Shown here piece by piece: positions 1 through 9,641 of a DNA stretch of 60,839 nt (position 1 is its first letter; each line of letters begins with the position of its first letter). A program made the position numbers and the translations under genes. The notes beneath the pieces were generated by a model, which saw nothing but the letters and a program-made list of their open reading frames with translations, was not told where the DNA came from and did not search any database. Where the stretch lies: assembly GCA_013306675.1 (NCBI GenBank), contig JABLUY010000004.1, positions 317,082 to 377,920 of the forward strand. The letters run 5' to 3'. The DNA is from Thraustochytrium sp. TN22. Its lineage: Eukaryota > Sar > Bigyra > Thraustochytrida > Thraustochytriidae.

Positions 1-3000
1 AGAAGCGCGCAGGTCCGCACATGTTCTTGGACCGCCGCGCGGCCAGCCGGCTTGGATGAGCCTCCCCGAGGCAAGCAGCCAGCAGCAAGCGGGCTCACAA
101 CCACATCGCATCGACACAGTCTTGAACGAAACATCAACATCGGCCCAGCCGGTCTCTACGACCTGGCCATTTCGCTGGCTTCAGAAACAAAGCTGACGTC
201 GCTTAAGTACGTTGGGTCGCTCAGGATGATGGTCCGTGTTTGCACGACTAACTTCTTTGCAAACAGAGGGCTGCCGCGTATTTCTGCAGAGTTATCCTTC
301 TACGATCTCTTCTCAAGGGAGAGTGGCGAGGACTCTGACGGAAAGCCTCAACGGACTCCCCTCGCCGTGCACGAGCGGCAGGAAATTCTTCACAAGTACC
401 TTCGGAGTAGCGAAAAAGGACAAGTGTGGACCTCGACTGCGCATCAGCTGGCACGCACGAATGCAGCGATCTTTGCTGCCCTCGTGCATGTCATGGTCGC
501 GCACGACGGCTTCGCTATTCGCGACCATGCCTCCTGGCTGGAACTACCCAGCGAGACCGATACGACCGCCTCCGCCCGGACGCTGCCCACCATGCACGCG
601 TTGCTGGATTGCCGCGTCGCTGGAGTCTACGCGCTACCCGTACATTTTTGCGAGGAGCTCTTTGGCATGCTCACGCTCGCGTCTGGCCTTGAGCTCATGC
701 GTGCAGAAGACTCCAGCGGGCGCTCGGTGCGGTCGCTCGTGCTCGCCCGCCCAGATACGCAGGCCTGGGGAAGGACCTACGGTACCTTTCTGGACCGCTA
801 CGCGATTGCGGAGGGCCCGCCCGTGCACGAGTCCCTTACGTGCGCAGTTCACTTCGCGACCGACACCAAACGCAACGAGGCGGTCGCGATCAAGATCATG
901 CGCGTCAAGGAGCAGTATGCGCGCGAGGTTGACGCGCGTGAGTCGAAGCCAAAGGGCTGCCTTGGCCTGCTGAACCGCGACGACGATCCGCAGGAGACGG
1001 AGGCACAGAACGAGAACCTCTGCTTGGTCATGAAGCGCGGGTCCCGGTCGCTCTTCGAGGCCATCAACTCGGAGCGCTTCGTTGGGCGCGACCTGGACAA
1101 GGTCCGAGTGATTGCGCACAAGGTCGCCGACGCGCTTCGCGAGCTGCACAACAGCGGCCGCGTGCACGGCAACGTGAAGCCGCGCAACGCGGTGCGCATG
1201 TCGGCGTCGGAGTCTCTCACGTTCCAAGACAACAAAGACGGAGGCCTGTGCATCTCCGAAGAATGGAGAAAGTCGTCGACGGGCGCCGGCCTCGGTCTTG
1301 AGCACAACGAAGAGTGGAAGCTCATCGACCTGGACGCTTCCGTCGAGCTGGACGAGCCCCTCAGCGAGAAGACCAGCTCCGGCTACGCGGCGCCGGAGGT
1401 CGCCCGCTGGCTGTTCGCGGACATCTTCGAGGAGAACGAGAAGAAGAAGGTGGAGAAGCCAACGGCCACCGCGGCTCTGGACGTGTGGAGCTTCGGCGTC
1501 GTCTTGTACCAGCTGTTGTCCGGCACCAAGCTCTTCATGGTGGATGAGTCGGACGACAACCTGGTGCACCGCCGCGACAAGGTTGAGCTGATGACCTGGC
1601 TCGGCTTGGACGAAGAGTGGCTAGAGCGGATCCACGCGAACTCGCCGGACGACCGCCGTTCGCGCGGTCTGAACGGCGATCGGGACGAGATCAATGCGGC
1701 GCAGGACCTGGTGCGCATGTGTCTGCGCGGGGACCCGGAGGAGCGCATCGGGGTCGAGGAACTGCTCCGCCACCCGTTCTTCGACAAGATGCCTGTGCCA
1801 AGCGGCGAGTCTGCGTCGACCTCGCTCGAGGGCGCCAAGGAGCACGAGGCTGTCATCGCGCCGCGCCCCAGGCCGGAGAAGAGCGAGCGCCTTTCTCTGC
1901 GCATCCTGCGCATTCACAGCCCCCAGCACAACCGCTTCAGCCTCCTGCGGCAGACCCTGCGTCCCAAGCACGAGGAGCCGATGACCGTCGAGGACTGGGC
2001 GAAGCTGCCACACCGGACGGAGCTGATCGAGCTCCCGACCTTCCACTTCTTTCTCTCCCACATGCAGTCGCAGGCTGCGGGCATCGTCAAGGACCTGCTG
2101 CAGGGCTTGGAGCGCAGCCGGATGAAAGCCTGGATCGACGTGCGCGCGCCTGAGATCACCCTTGAGACCATGTATCGCGGCATTGTTGCCTCGCGGTGCT
2201 TCGTGATGGTTCTCACCAAGGACGTGCTCTTCCGGCCTTTTTTGCCTGGCGGAGCTCCGCTTTGCGCTGGAGCACTTTTCCCAGCGCGAAGGCGAGTCCT
2301 CGCTCAAGAAGCGCATCTTCTTCCTCGTCGAGATGGACGATCGCTTCCCCCGGTGGCGCCGCGACGACGTGCCCTGGGGGGAGCGCGACGGAGCGGACGA
2401 GGGAGCCTCGGCCGAAACCATGCCTCGTGCGGGTGTGGAGGACACCAAGGATGAGAAAGAAGACCGCTCGGGGCTGGCGCTGCGCCAACTCAACGACGGC
2501 CTCAGGCGCCTCGACGAGAATTCGAGCCCTGACACCTTTTTCGACGCTGCCAAAGAGGCGCTGGCCAAGGGAACGATGATCCCGTACCGCCGACGCCTCT
2601 ACGAGGAAGACGCCATGCTGAAGGCCCTGGCAAAGCACGCGGGTTTCCAGGCGCTGACTTCTCTGGGCAGCTCCGAGGTCACCCCAATGGGCCACGATGT
2701 ACCTGTCGTTGCTCTTATTGGCAAACGCGACTCCAAGGTCGTCAAGGCGTTGAAGGCCGACCTCCGCGAAGCCAGGACGAAGATTACCGCCGATGTCACC
2801 AAGGCGCAGGTCATCATCGTGGTTCTCGAGCCGGGCTGCTCAAGAGATGTGGAGCGCCAGCTCAACGTCTCGCGCGCTGACGACGGCGAGGAAGGTGCTG
2901 ACCCGCGTTTGCCTGCGACGCTCGAACGCGCGCACCTCCTGGCCGTCGAGAGCGGCTGGGACTTCTCGGGTTCCGAACAGGGCGACTTTCACCCCGAGCT

Positions 3001-3175
3001 GCGCGCCAAGATCTTCGATCGCCTCGAGGTGCTAACTTGGCGCTCGGCCGATGCGGAGGAGTTTGTTGAAGTCGGACCCGTCGTCGCGGATCACGAGCGC
3101 CCGGCGTTGGTCCAGGAGCTCCTCAAGCGTGTGTACCGACTGCGGCGTTCCGATCCGGCTGCGACTTCTAGCTAG
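1..3175 (+). CDS. pseudokinase-TIR domain protein, 5' partial, one frameshift
   Basis: Frame 1 is open from the first base, with only TTG at 52 and the first ATG near 226, so the true start or an upstream exon may lie outside the window. Numbering from 52, a protein-kinase fold spans roughly residues 240-600: AVAIK lysine, HGNVKPRNAV in place of the HRDxKxxN loop, LIDLDAS in place of DFG, YAAPEV (APE) and DVWSFGVVLYQLL. The catalytic-loop Asp is Asn, so it is probably an inactive or weak kinase. A TIR-like domain follows (about 665-780: FHFFLSHMQS, AWIDVR, SRCFVMVLT), then about 200 unrecognised residues. The frame breaks at the T6 run 2238-2243 and continues in frame 2 to TAG at 3175. Removing one T restores RPFCLAELRFALEH, the expected TIR motif. 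Likely a cytosolic signalling or defence protein; partners unknown. Confidence 0.75.
2238..2243 (+). other. frameshifting T6 homopolymer inside the TIR coding region
   Basis: Six T residues follow the codons for FRP. With five Ts the two reading frames join into one continuous TIR domain. This looks like a one-base insertion, either an assembly error or a real inactivating mutation. Confidence 0.75.
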
Positions 3176-3725
3176 CCAGCCAGAGCTGGAGCAGTCAGTC
3201 GTACACGCACAAGCTCAGTCAGGGGCACAAATACAAACTCAAACTCAACCCAAGATTATTTGCTGTTTCTCATTCCTCCACATCGACGTGCGTCGCGGTA
3301 CTGCGTGATCGTAGCCGTGGCTCCAGATATTCTAATTTGGCCGTCAGCGCCGCCGCTGACGAGGCGATCGGAGGCGGGAACGACCTGGCCAGCCAGGAGA
3401 AACCCGAAGTTCAACGACAAGCGACATGCTCGCTGCAGTAAAGCTTGTCACGGTCCTTCTCTCTGTGTTATATATATTCTTCTCCCGACAAGATTGTTCT
3501 ACATTCGATCATACCACGTGGGCAACACCTCATCTCATTCGCACTGAGAAGTAAAGTCACGTAGGGCCGGGCTAGTAGTATGATAGGGGACTGCATGCGA
3601 AGCCCCGGTGTTGAATGTTTCTTTTTGCCGGTCCAATTGCGGTTAGACCACTTTTGTCGAGCGCGAGCGCGAGCGCTCGCTCCTGTTCGAGCTCGCACAG
3701 CTCGAAGAGGCCGCCGCCAGCGCGG
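3176..3725. other. convergent intergenic spacer
   Basis: The TIR gene and the ACAD-like gene end tail to tail here. I see no gene. A short AT-rich stretch (tatatatattc near 3470) is the only marked feature. Confidence 0.5.
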
Positions 3726-5442
3726 TCATGCGCACATCGTTTTTATTGTTTTAACCTTAGAGCTTGCTCTTGGCCTGGACGTCAGCCTGGCGAGCGCGGA
3801 GCTCGAGCTTGGCGACAGTCTCGCGATGGGCCTCTTCGGGACCATCCATGAATCCATGCAGCGCACGGTGCGGGTGCGGGCGTACCAGGAGGCAAGCGGG
3901 AACTGCCAGGAGAAGCCGACACCGCCGTGAGCCTGCATGGCCTTGTCCATGACCTTGAGGGCCATGTGCGGGGCCTGGGCCTTGATCATGGAGATGTACT
4001 TGCGGGCAGCCTTGGGGCCGAGGGCGTCCATGGCGTGGGCAGCGCGCAGCGTGAGGAGGCGGGCCTGGTCGATGGCGATGTGGCAGTCGGCGATGTCCTT
4101 GCGGATGGTGCCCATGGCGGAGAGCGTGGAGCCAAAGGTGGAGCGCGTGAGCGTGAGGTCGAGCACGAGCTCGAGGGAGCGCTCGGCGAGGCCGATGGTG
4201 CGCATGCAGTGGTGGATGCGGCCAGGGCCGAGGCGAGCCTGGGCGATCTCGAAGCCGGTGTCCTCCTCGTAGAGGAGAGTGGAGCAGGGCACGCGCACGC
4301 CCTTGAGCTCGAGCTCGAGGTGGCCCTGGGGCGCGTCGTCGTAGCTGAAGGCGGTCATGGCCTTGCCAAAGGAGGTGCCGGGCGCGTCGGCCGGGACGAT
4401 GACGACGGAGTGGCGCTTGTGGCGCGCAAGGTCCTTGTCGCCGTTGGGCGCGTTCATGGCGGTGTTGCCGAGGACGAGCAGGACCCCGAGGCGCGGGTCG
4501 CCGCCGTTGAAGATCCACCACTTCTTGCCGTTGATGACGTGGTCGTCGCCGACGCGACGGATCTCGGTGGCGATGTTGACGGCGTCCGAGGACGCCGGCG
4601 TGGCGAAGAGGTGGAGCGTCTCCATGCTGCCCGTGTCGGGGAACTGGCAGTTGAAGACCTCGGCGGCCCAGAGGCTGCGGCCCATGATCTCGGCCATGGC
4701 GGCGTACTCGGCCTGCATGAAGCCGCCGTAGTCCTCGAGGAAGAGGTTCCACAGGCCGGCCTCCTTGGCCTTGACCTGAAGCTCCTCGATAATGGGGGAT
4801 CTGCCACGAGTTGCCTGCGCACGACAGCAGTCCATCTGGTCGTCGTAGGCCGTCTGGCTGGAGTTAATGTGCTCCTCCATGAGGGCCTCGAAGCGGCTGC
4901 GCAGCTCGGCAGCGCGCGGCGACAGCGGCGGCGGCAGAATGAATGCCGGCGCCCGAGTCCAGGCGGCCGTCGCCGTCGCCCTGACGGATGGCGTCCTGCA
5001 GCGTTGCCGGCACGCCGGCCAGGCCCGCCACGTGCGCGGCGTTCTGCGCCAGCAAGACGAGCAGCTCCGGCGTGAAGCGCTTGGCCGAGGACGATGCCGC
5101 GTTGCCGCGCAGAAGGCAGCCGCGGTCGCCGTGCGCCAGGCGCGTGTGCGTCTCCGGCAGCACGCGCGCGTCGAGCCACCGCTTCAGGCGGGCCATCACC
5201 TGCGCGGTCGCGTTGTCCTTGGCCTCGTCCGGGTTGCCCGGCAGCGCGCTCTCCGTGTAGTTGCGGTACCAGGTGCGCACCTGCCGCGCCACGTAGTTGC
5301 CGCGCTTCTTGGCCAGCCACCCGAGCCCCAGCTCGTCCGGGTTCAGCCGGTGCAGCTGCTGCAGCGTGCCCACCATGGCCTCGTAGATCTTGCCGCGCTC
5401 TTCGCTACAGAGCTCCGCAAAGCCCAATTGTTGTGCTCTCAC
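3726..5442 (-). pseudogene. decayed ACAD10/11-like gene (APH-type kinase + acyl-CoA dehydrogenase)
   Basis: The family fuses an aminoglycoside-phosphotransferase-like kinase to an acyl-CoA dehydrogenase acting on long-chain or 4-hydroxy acyl-CoAs. Around 5125-5415 a C-lobe kinase fragment is visible (YEAMVGTLQQLHRL, VARQVRTWYRNYT, AHGD), but the N-lobe is absent. After HGD about 100 family residues, including the metal-binding DW region, are missing. The frame changes near 4880-4960. The dehydrogenase part (GLWNLFLEDYGGF, RLGPGRIHHCMRTIGLAE, QAHGGVGF) is well conserved but lacks about 30 residues between LHLFAT and PASSDAVNI, where the FAD-contacting MTEP motif belongs. Near 3844-3858 a short direct duplication shifts the frame just before the C-terminus; without it the reading is VRCMDGPEEAH, ending at 3757. 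Multiple lesions argue for a pseudogene, though misassembly or unrecognised introns remain possible. Confidence 0.72.
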
Positions 5443-7323
5443 TCTCAGCTTACGCTCTTGGCTCTCTCGGCTCCGCTCTCTCTGCTCTGCCCTCTCGCTC
5501 TTAGATCTCTCGAGCCCAGCTTTCTCGCTCTCAGCTCTCGCTCGTACAAGATAATGTTCCTGGGCCTGCTGACCCCGTGATAACGGCGAATGCTCTCACT
5601 GCTCTCGTGCTCGCTGGTGGACGCCGACAGCTGGCAAGTACGTTACTCTTACCGCGACTTGCGCCTTTGCCGCGGGGAGTGTTACCTTGAGCTGATCAGT
5701 GAGCCCACACCAGCAGAACAAGAGCATGCCCGCTTGACGGCCGCATTGATTCCTGGTCTCGAGAACCCTCTTTCACACGAGAGCGTTTGCTTGCAGCTTG
5801 CAGTAAACCAGATTTCCTCGGCGTTGCCACATGCTTCCGAGCGTAGCGATGAGCGTGCCGATGAGCGTGCGCAAGGGCGCCGCTCATTCTTTGCACAAAG
5901 AGATAGGCTCGCTGACTCAGCGAATGAGTCGATCACAGATCTCCGCGGCTCCGCGCGCGCCCAAGCAGCCTGTGCTCATCAGGCGCCATCAGCCACCTCT
6001 CAAGGCAGTCACGACCGCCTTGGTAATGCCGCGTGCCGAGCGCTCTTCACCTGTCGTTCATCAAGTGGGCGAGCTTGACCGTGTACGTGACGCACGCCAG
6101 ACTTTCGCGCGCTGCGCCAGATGCGTGCGCCAGATTCTTGCCTCCCAGCTCGTCGGAATTAACGTTGCTACCACCTTTCATCACTGACAGGCTCCGACAG
6201 GCTCTGACACTGCACTGGCAGGCTTCTCCAAGCGAGTCGGTTGAGAGTCCCTATCATTCGTGTCATGCACGCACAGCGCACAGTCATCTGCATCTCGTTC
6301 GCGGCTCAAGCCCGAGCCGACCGCCGCGGCCACCGGGCGACGCCCGGCCACGCGCCGGCGGGCCGAGTCCGAATCGCTCCGCCGCCTCGGGCCCACTGCA
6401 GCCGTTCATGGACGAGTCGCACAGCTTGCACTCGCCCGCACGTGCCGGCTGCTCCCATCCCATCCGGGCGTCGCCTGCTCCGGTGCGAAGGAGCTCTCTG
6501 GCTCGCTCCTAGCTCGCTCTCTTGCTTCTTCGAGCTTGGCCTCCGAGTCGTAGCTGGTCGCCGCCGCGGGGCTCACGGCCCCTTCAAGTTGCGACAGCGC
6601 TTACGTCTCCGCGTTCTTCTCTCGCCTCGCTGGTTCATGATTGCGCTAGATTGTTTTCTTCGAGCTTCGATCTTGCCGCGGCGACACTTCACGGCTCGAG
6701 CGGGCCACGGCCCGGGCCAGGTGCACAAGCCCGCGGAGCCGCCCCGCCGCCGCCGTCGTGGACTGGGACCTTTCGACGGCCAATCAGGCGCTTGCGTTCC
6801 AGTTGATTCAACGCTTGCGGCGCCTGCGCGCTTACGCGCTTGCGCGCGAGGTGCACGTTCAGGCGCGTCATCTGCGGCCAGCCAAGCCAAGCAGCCAAGC
6901 CAAGCCAGCCAAGTTACACGCCAAGCGCGGTCGAGCTAGCTGGCCGGGGGCTTCGCCAGGCGTGACCTTGCTTCCTGACTGAGCCTCTGAGCTAGCTAGG
7001 CTTGAGCGGAGCCGGACGAGCGAGCGGAGACGGCGGCAGCGCCGGCACGGGCCATCCCGCAGGCTGCAAGCTTGCAGTGGGCGCGGGCCAGCCGAGCCGC
7101 GGAGCGGGCCGCCACGCGCAGCGCACGGTCCCGCACGCGCCCTCGCCTTCCATGTCACCCAGCAATCGGAAGGTTCGCGCTCGCTCTCGCTCTGTCGCGC
7201 GGAGTTCGCGCTCGCGGAGGTTTCCTGCTCAGCATTGCTTGGCCTGCCAGTGACACTGCTTGCTGCTCGGCGCTTTGGCTTGCTGGACTTGCTTTGCATC
7301 TGGCTGCTTCCTCGGCATTGATC
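5443..7323. other. long gene-poor spacer
   Basis: No convincing gene on either strand. Open frames are Ser/Arg/Ala-rich shadows of GC-rich DNA without domain signatures. It holds CT-rich simple sequence (5440-5530), a TTCAAGTTG word at 6583 and a CACTGGCAG word at 6213, both recurrent in other spacers of this window. Confidence 0.5.
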
Positions 7324-7419
7324 GCTTGCTTTCGCTTGCTTTCGCTTGCTTTCGCTTGCTTTCACTTGCTTTCACTTGCTTTCGCTTGCTTTCCCTTGCT
7401 TTTGCTTGCTTCTGCTTGC
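7324..7419 (+). repeat. 10-bp minisatellite (cttgctttcg)n
   Basis: About ten head-to-tail copies of a 10-bp unit with single-base variants (cttgctttcg, cttgctttca, cttgctttcc). It lies about 290 bp upstream of the seven-helix gene. The frame stays open through it because the unit has no stops. Confidence 0.85.
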
Positions 7420-7711
7420 ACACAAGCGCGATTGCACTTGTGCATCAGCGGCATCAGCACGGCGCGGCGGCCAGACGGCAGACGCGAGCAGCAGCAGAAC
7501 CAGACTCCAGTTCGGCATCGCCGCTGGGCTGTCAACGCGACTGCTGCGACTGCTCTGGCAGTGCGGCGACTGCTCCAGCACTCCGTCTGCGCTGACGGTG
7601 CGACTGCGCTCGCACTTGCTCTGGCACTCCGTCTGCTCTGCACTCCATCTGCACTTCGGTTGCTCTGCACTTTGTTGGGGCTCCAATCATCTTGCCTTGG
7701 CACACGTCGTC

Positions 7712-8893
7712 ATGTCTGGACACGGTGAGCACTGCACGTCAGACCTGGGCGGCGTGGGCGTGGGCTGCGCGGCGCCCTTCGTGTGTCATGTGTACGGCAC
7801 GGACGGCGGCGAATGTGGATGCTCAACGTGGTACGGCTGGTCTGGGGAAGACTGCCTGGAGATCGGCGGCTCGGCGATCTTTCACGTCGTCTCCTGCACG
7901 CTGCAGGCTTTGGTATCCGTGGTGGCCATCACTTACGCAGTCATGGTCCTCCTCAAGTACTGGCGGACGCACGGCTGCCGGGCGCACGCGCAGGCCGTGA
8001 CACTGGTGCTGGTGACGCTGGCGCTGATCAACCACCTGACCTGGCGCGTCGTGGTGATTGCCATCTCGCTGCACCCAGAGGACAACACGATGGAAATCAG
8101 GGCCAATGACGTGGGCCGCGTCCCACGCCTTATGTTTGTGGAACGCGCCTTTATCTTTGGCACGTTGCTCTTCGGTACGCTCTCGCTGCTGAATGTCTCG
8201 CTGCTTTGGGTCCAGGTTGCCATGCAGTCCACGTACATGACATCCACCATCTCGCGGCGCCTCGAAGTGTACCGGCGTTTTGTATACGTATCAGAGGTGG
8301 TCTGGAGTATCGGGTCCATCCTCCTCATCAACCTCGGTTACACAACCGCCCTCCCCATCTTCTGCTTTCCATTCTTCCTCTTCATTGTCGGCAGCTTCCT
8401 CTTCGGCTCCACCAAGATGTCGTCACTCCTCCTCAAGGCGTCTTCGTCCGCCAAGGACAGCTCGCACGGGAATGAGAAAACTCCCGACTCGCACAGGAGT
8501 CGCGCCAGCTCCAATGCGACCCGCTACCTCGAGCTCATGCATCTTATCCGACGCACCGCGCGCGGCGTCTCGGCATGCCTTACGCTCGCTTTTACATTCT
8601 CCGTCCTTTATGCGTGCTTTACTGAAGTGCCAGCGCTCAGCCAAAGCTCCATCGCCAACGAGGAGAACGACCAGGTCCACCTGGTCGTCATCTTCACGGA
8701 GGCTATTCCCTTCTTCCTCGGCTTGACACTCTACCTCACGCTCTACTACGTGACGAACAACATTCTCTGGTGGACCGCGCGCAAGAACTCCGCCATCTCC
8801 TCGGTGCCCTCCGAGGAGTTCTCCAACACCTTCGATGCCTCCTACAACGGGTCTTCCGCACCGACGTTCCAGCACACCAATCCATTGAAATGA
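7712..8893 (+). CDS. seven-helix membrane protein with Cys-rich extracellular N-terminus
   Basis: 393 residues from the first ATG that follows the repeat-coded leader (MSGHGEHC...). The N-terminal ~45 residues are Cys-rich and EGF-like (CTSD, VCHVYG, ECGCSTWYGWSGEDC), without an evident cleavable signal. Seven hydrophobic segments follow, for example FHVVSCTLQALVSVVAITYA, AVTLVLVTLALINHL, FIFGTLLFGTLSLLNVSLLW, EVVWSIGSILLINL, ALPIFCFPFFLFIVGSFLFG, CLTLAFTFSVLYACF and FTEAIPFFLGLTLYLTLYYV. The loop before helix 6 is Ser/Lys-rich, suitable for phosphorylation. The topology fits a 7TM receptor or a related transmembrane family, but I cannot assign a named GPCR class. The frame is open upstream to 7346 only through simple repeat, which I exclude. 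Confidence 0.75.
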   Translation: MSGHGEHCTSDLGGVGVGCAAPFVCHVYGTDGGECGCSTWYGWSGEDCLEIGGSAIFHVVSCTLQALVSVVAITYAVMVLLKYWRTHGCRAHAQAVTLVLVTLALINHLTWRVVVIAISLHPEDNTMEIRANDVGRVPRLMFVERAFIFGTLLFGTLSLLNVSLLWVQVAMQSTYMTSTISRRLEVYRRFVYVSEVVWSIGSILLINLGYTTALPIFCFPFFLFIVGSFLFGSTKMSSLLLKASSSAKDSSHGNEKTPDSHRSRASSNATRYLELMHLIRRTARGVSACLTLAFTFSVLYACFTEVPALSQSSIANEENDQVHLVVIFTEAIPFFLGLTLYLTLYYVTNNILWWTARKNSAISSVPSEEFSNTFDASYNGSSAPTFQHTNPLK

Positions 8894-9093
8894 GGGAGAC
8901 CACCTCACCTGATCGATGATCTATCTTTTGATCTCTGGCTGATGCCGTGGTCCCGTGAAGCGCGCCTGCCAACCAACCGGCACAGCCGGGGACTTGCGAA
9001 GCATGACGGCCTGCATGGCGGCCTGCATGACGGCCTGCACATCCTGCACGGCTCAGCTCGGTCTCGGTCTTAGTCTCTGTCTTTGTCTCGAAC

Positions 9094-9165
9094 TCTGACT
9101 CTGTCTCGAACTCTGACTCTGACTCTGACTCTGACTCTAACGTTGGCTCTGACTCTGACTCTGAC
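9094..9165 (+). repeat. (gactct)n hexanucleotide repeat
   Basis: Imperfect hexanucleotide tract, nearly continuous over 70 bp, between the 7TM gene and the CHAT-SH2 gene. Confidence 0.8.
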
Positions 9166-9305
9166 TAGAGGACTCGAACTCGTCCTCGTCCTCGCTCACC
9201 ATGTCCCATCTCGCTTGTTTCTCGGGTGCAGCATAGCAAGTGCGATCAACTCCTTCGCTCTCGCTCTGCTCCCCCGACCTTCCTGTCCTTGTTTCATCTC
9301 GTGCC

Positions 9306-9411
9306 GTCTCGTCTCGCCTCGCCTCGCCTCGCCTCGTCTTGCCTTGTCTGCATTCCGTGCTCTTCTCTGCCCTGGTCTCCCCGCGTCTCGTCTCGTCTCG
9401 TCTCGTCTCGT
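9306..9411 (+). repeat. (gtctc/gcctc)n pentanucleotide tracts
   Basis: Two pentanucleotide blocks, gcctc-type at 9306-9340 and gtctc-type at 9385-9411, about 230 bp upstream of the CHAT-NTPase-SH2 start. They may lie in its promoter or 5' UTR. Confidence 0.75.
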
Positions 9412-9641
9412 GACGCCACGGTGCGCCCGTAGTCCCAGTGGTACGCGGCGAACGCGGCGGGCACGAGCGCGGACTCGGACTCGGCAGCGGCGGACTCTCC
9501 GCGGCTTTCCTCAGGCTGCCCCGGTCTGCGCCGAGCCGGCGGCAAAGGCGAGTGGCGTCGGCGCGCGGCGGCGGCGCGGCGCGGCGCGGCGGCGCGGCGT
9601 CGTCGGCGGCGGCTGCTGCTGCTGCTGCCGCCGCTGGCGGC

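Noticed and set aside
7346-7711. N-terminal extension of the 7TM protein through the minisatellite
   Set aside because: It is just the repeat translated, with no ATG before 7712 that makes a sensible protein.
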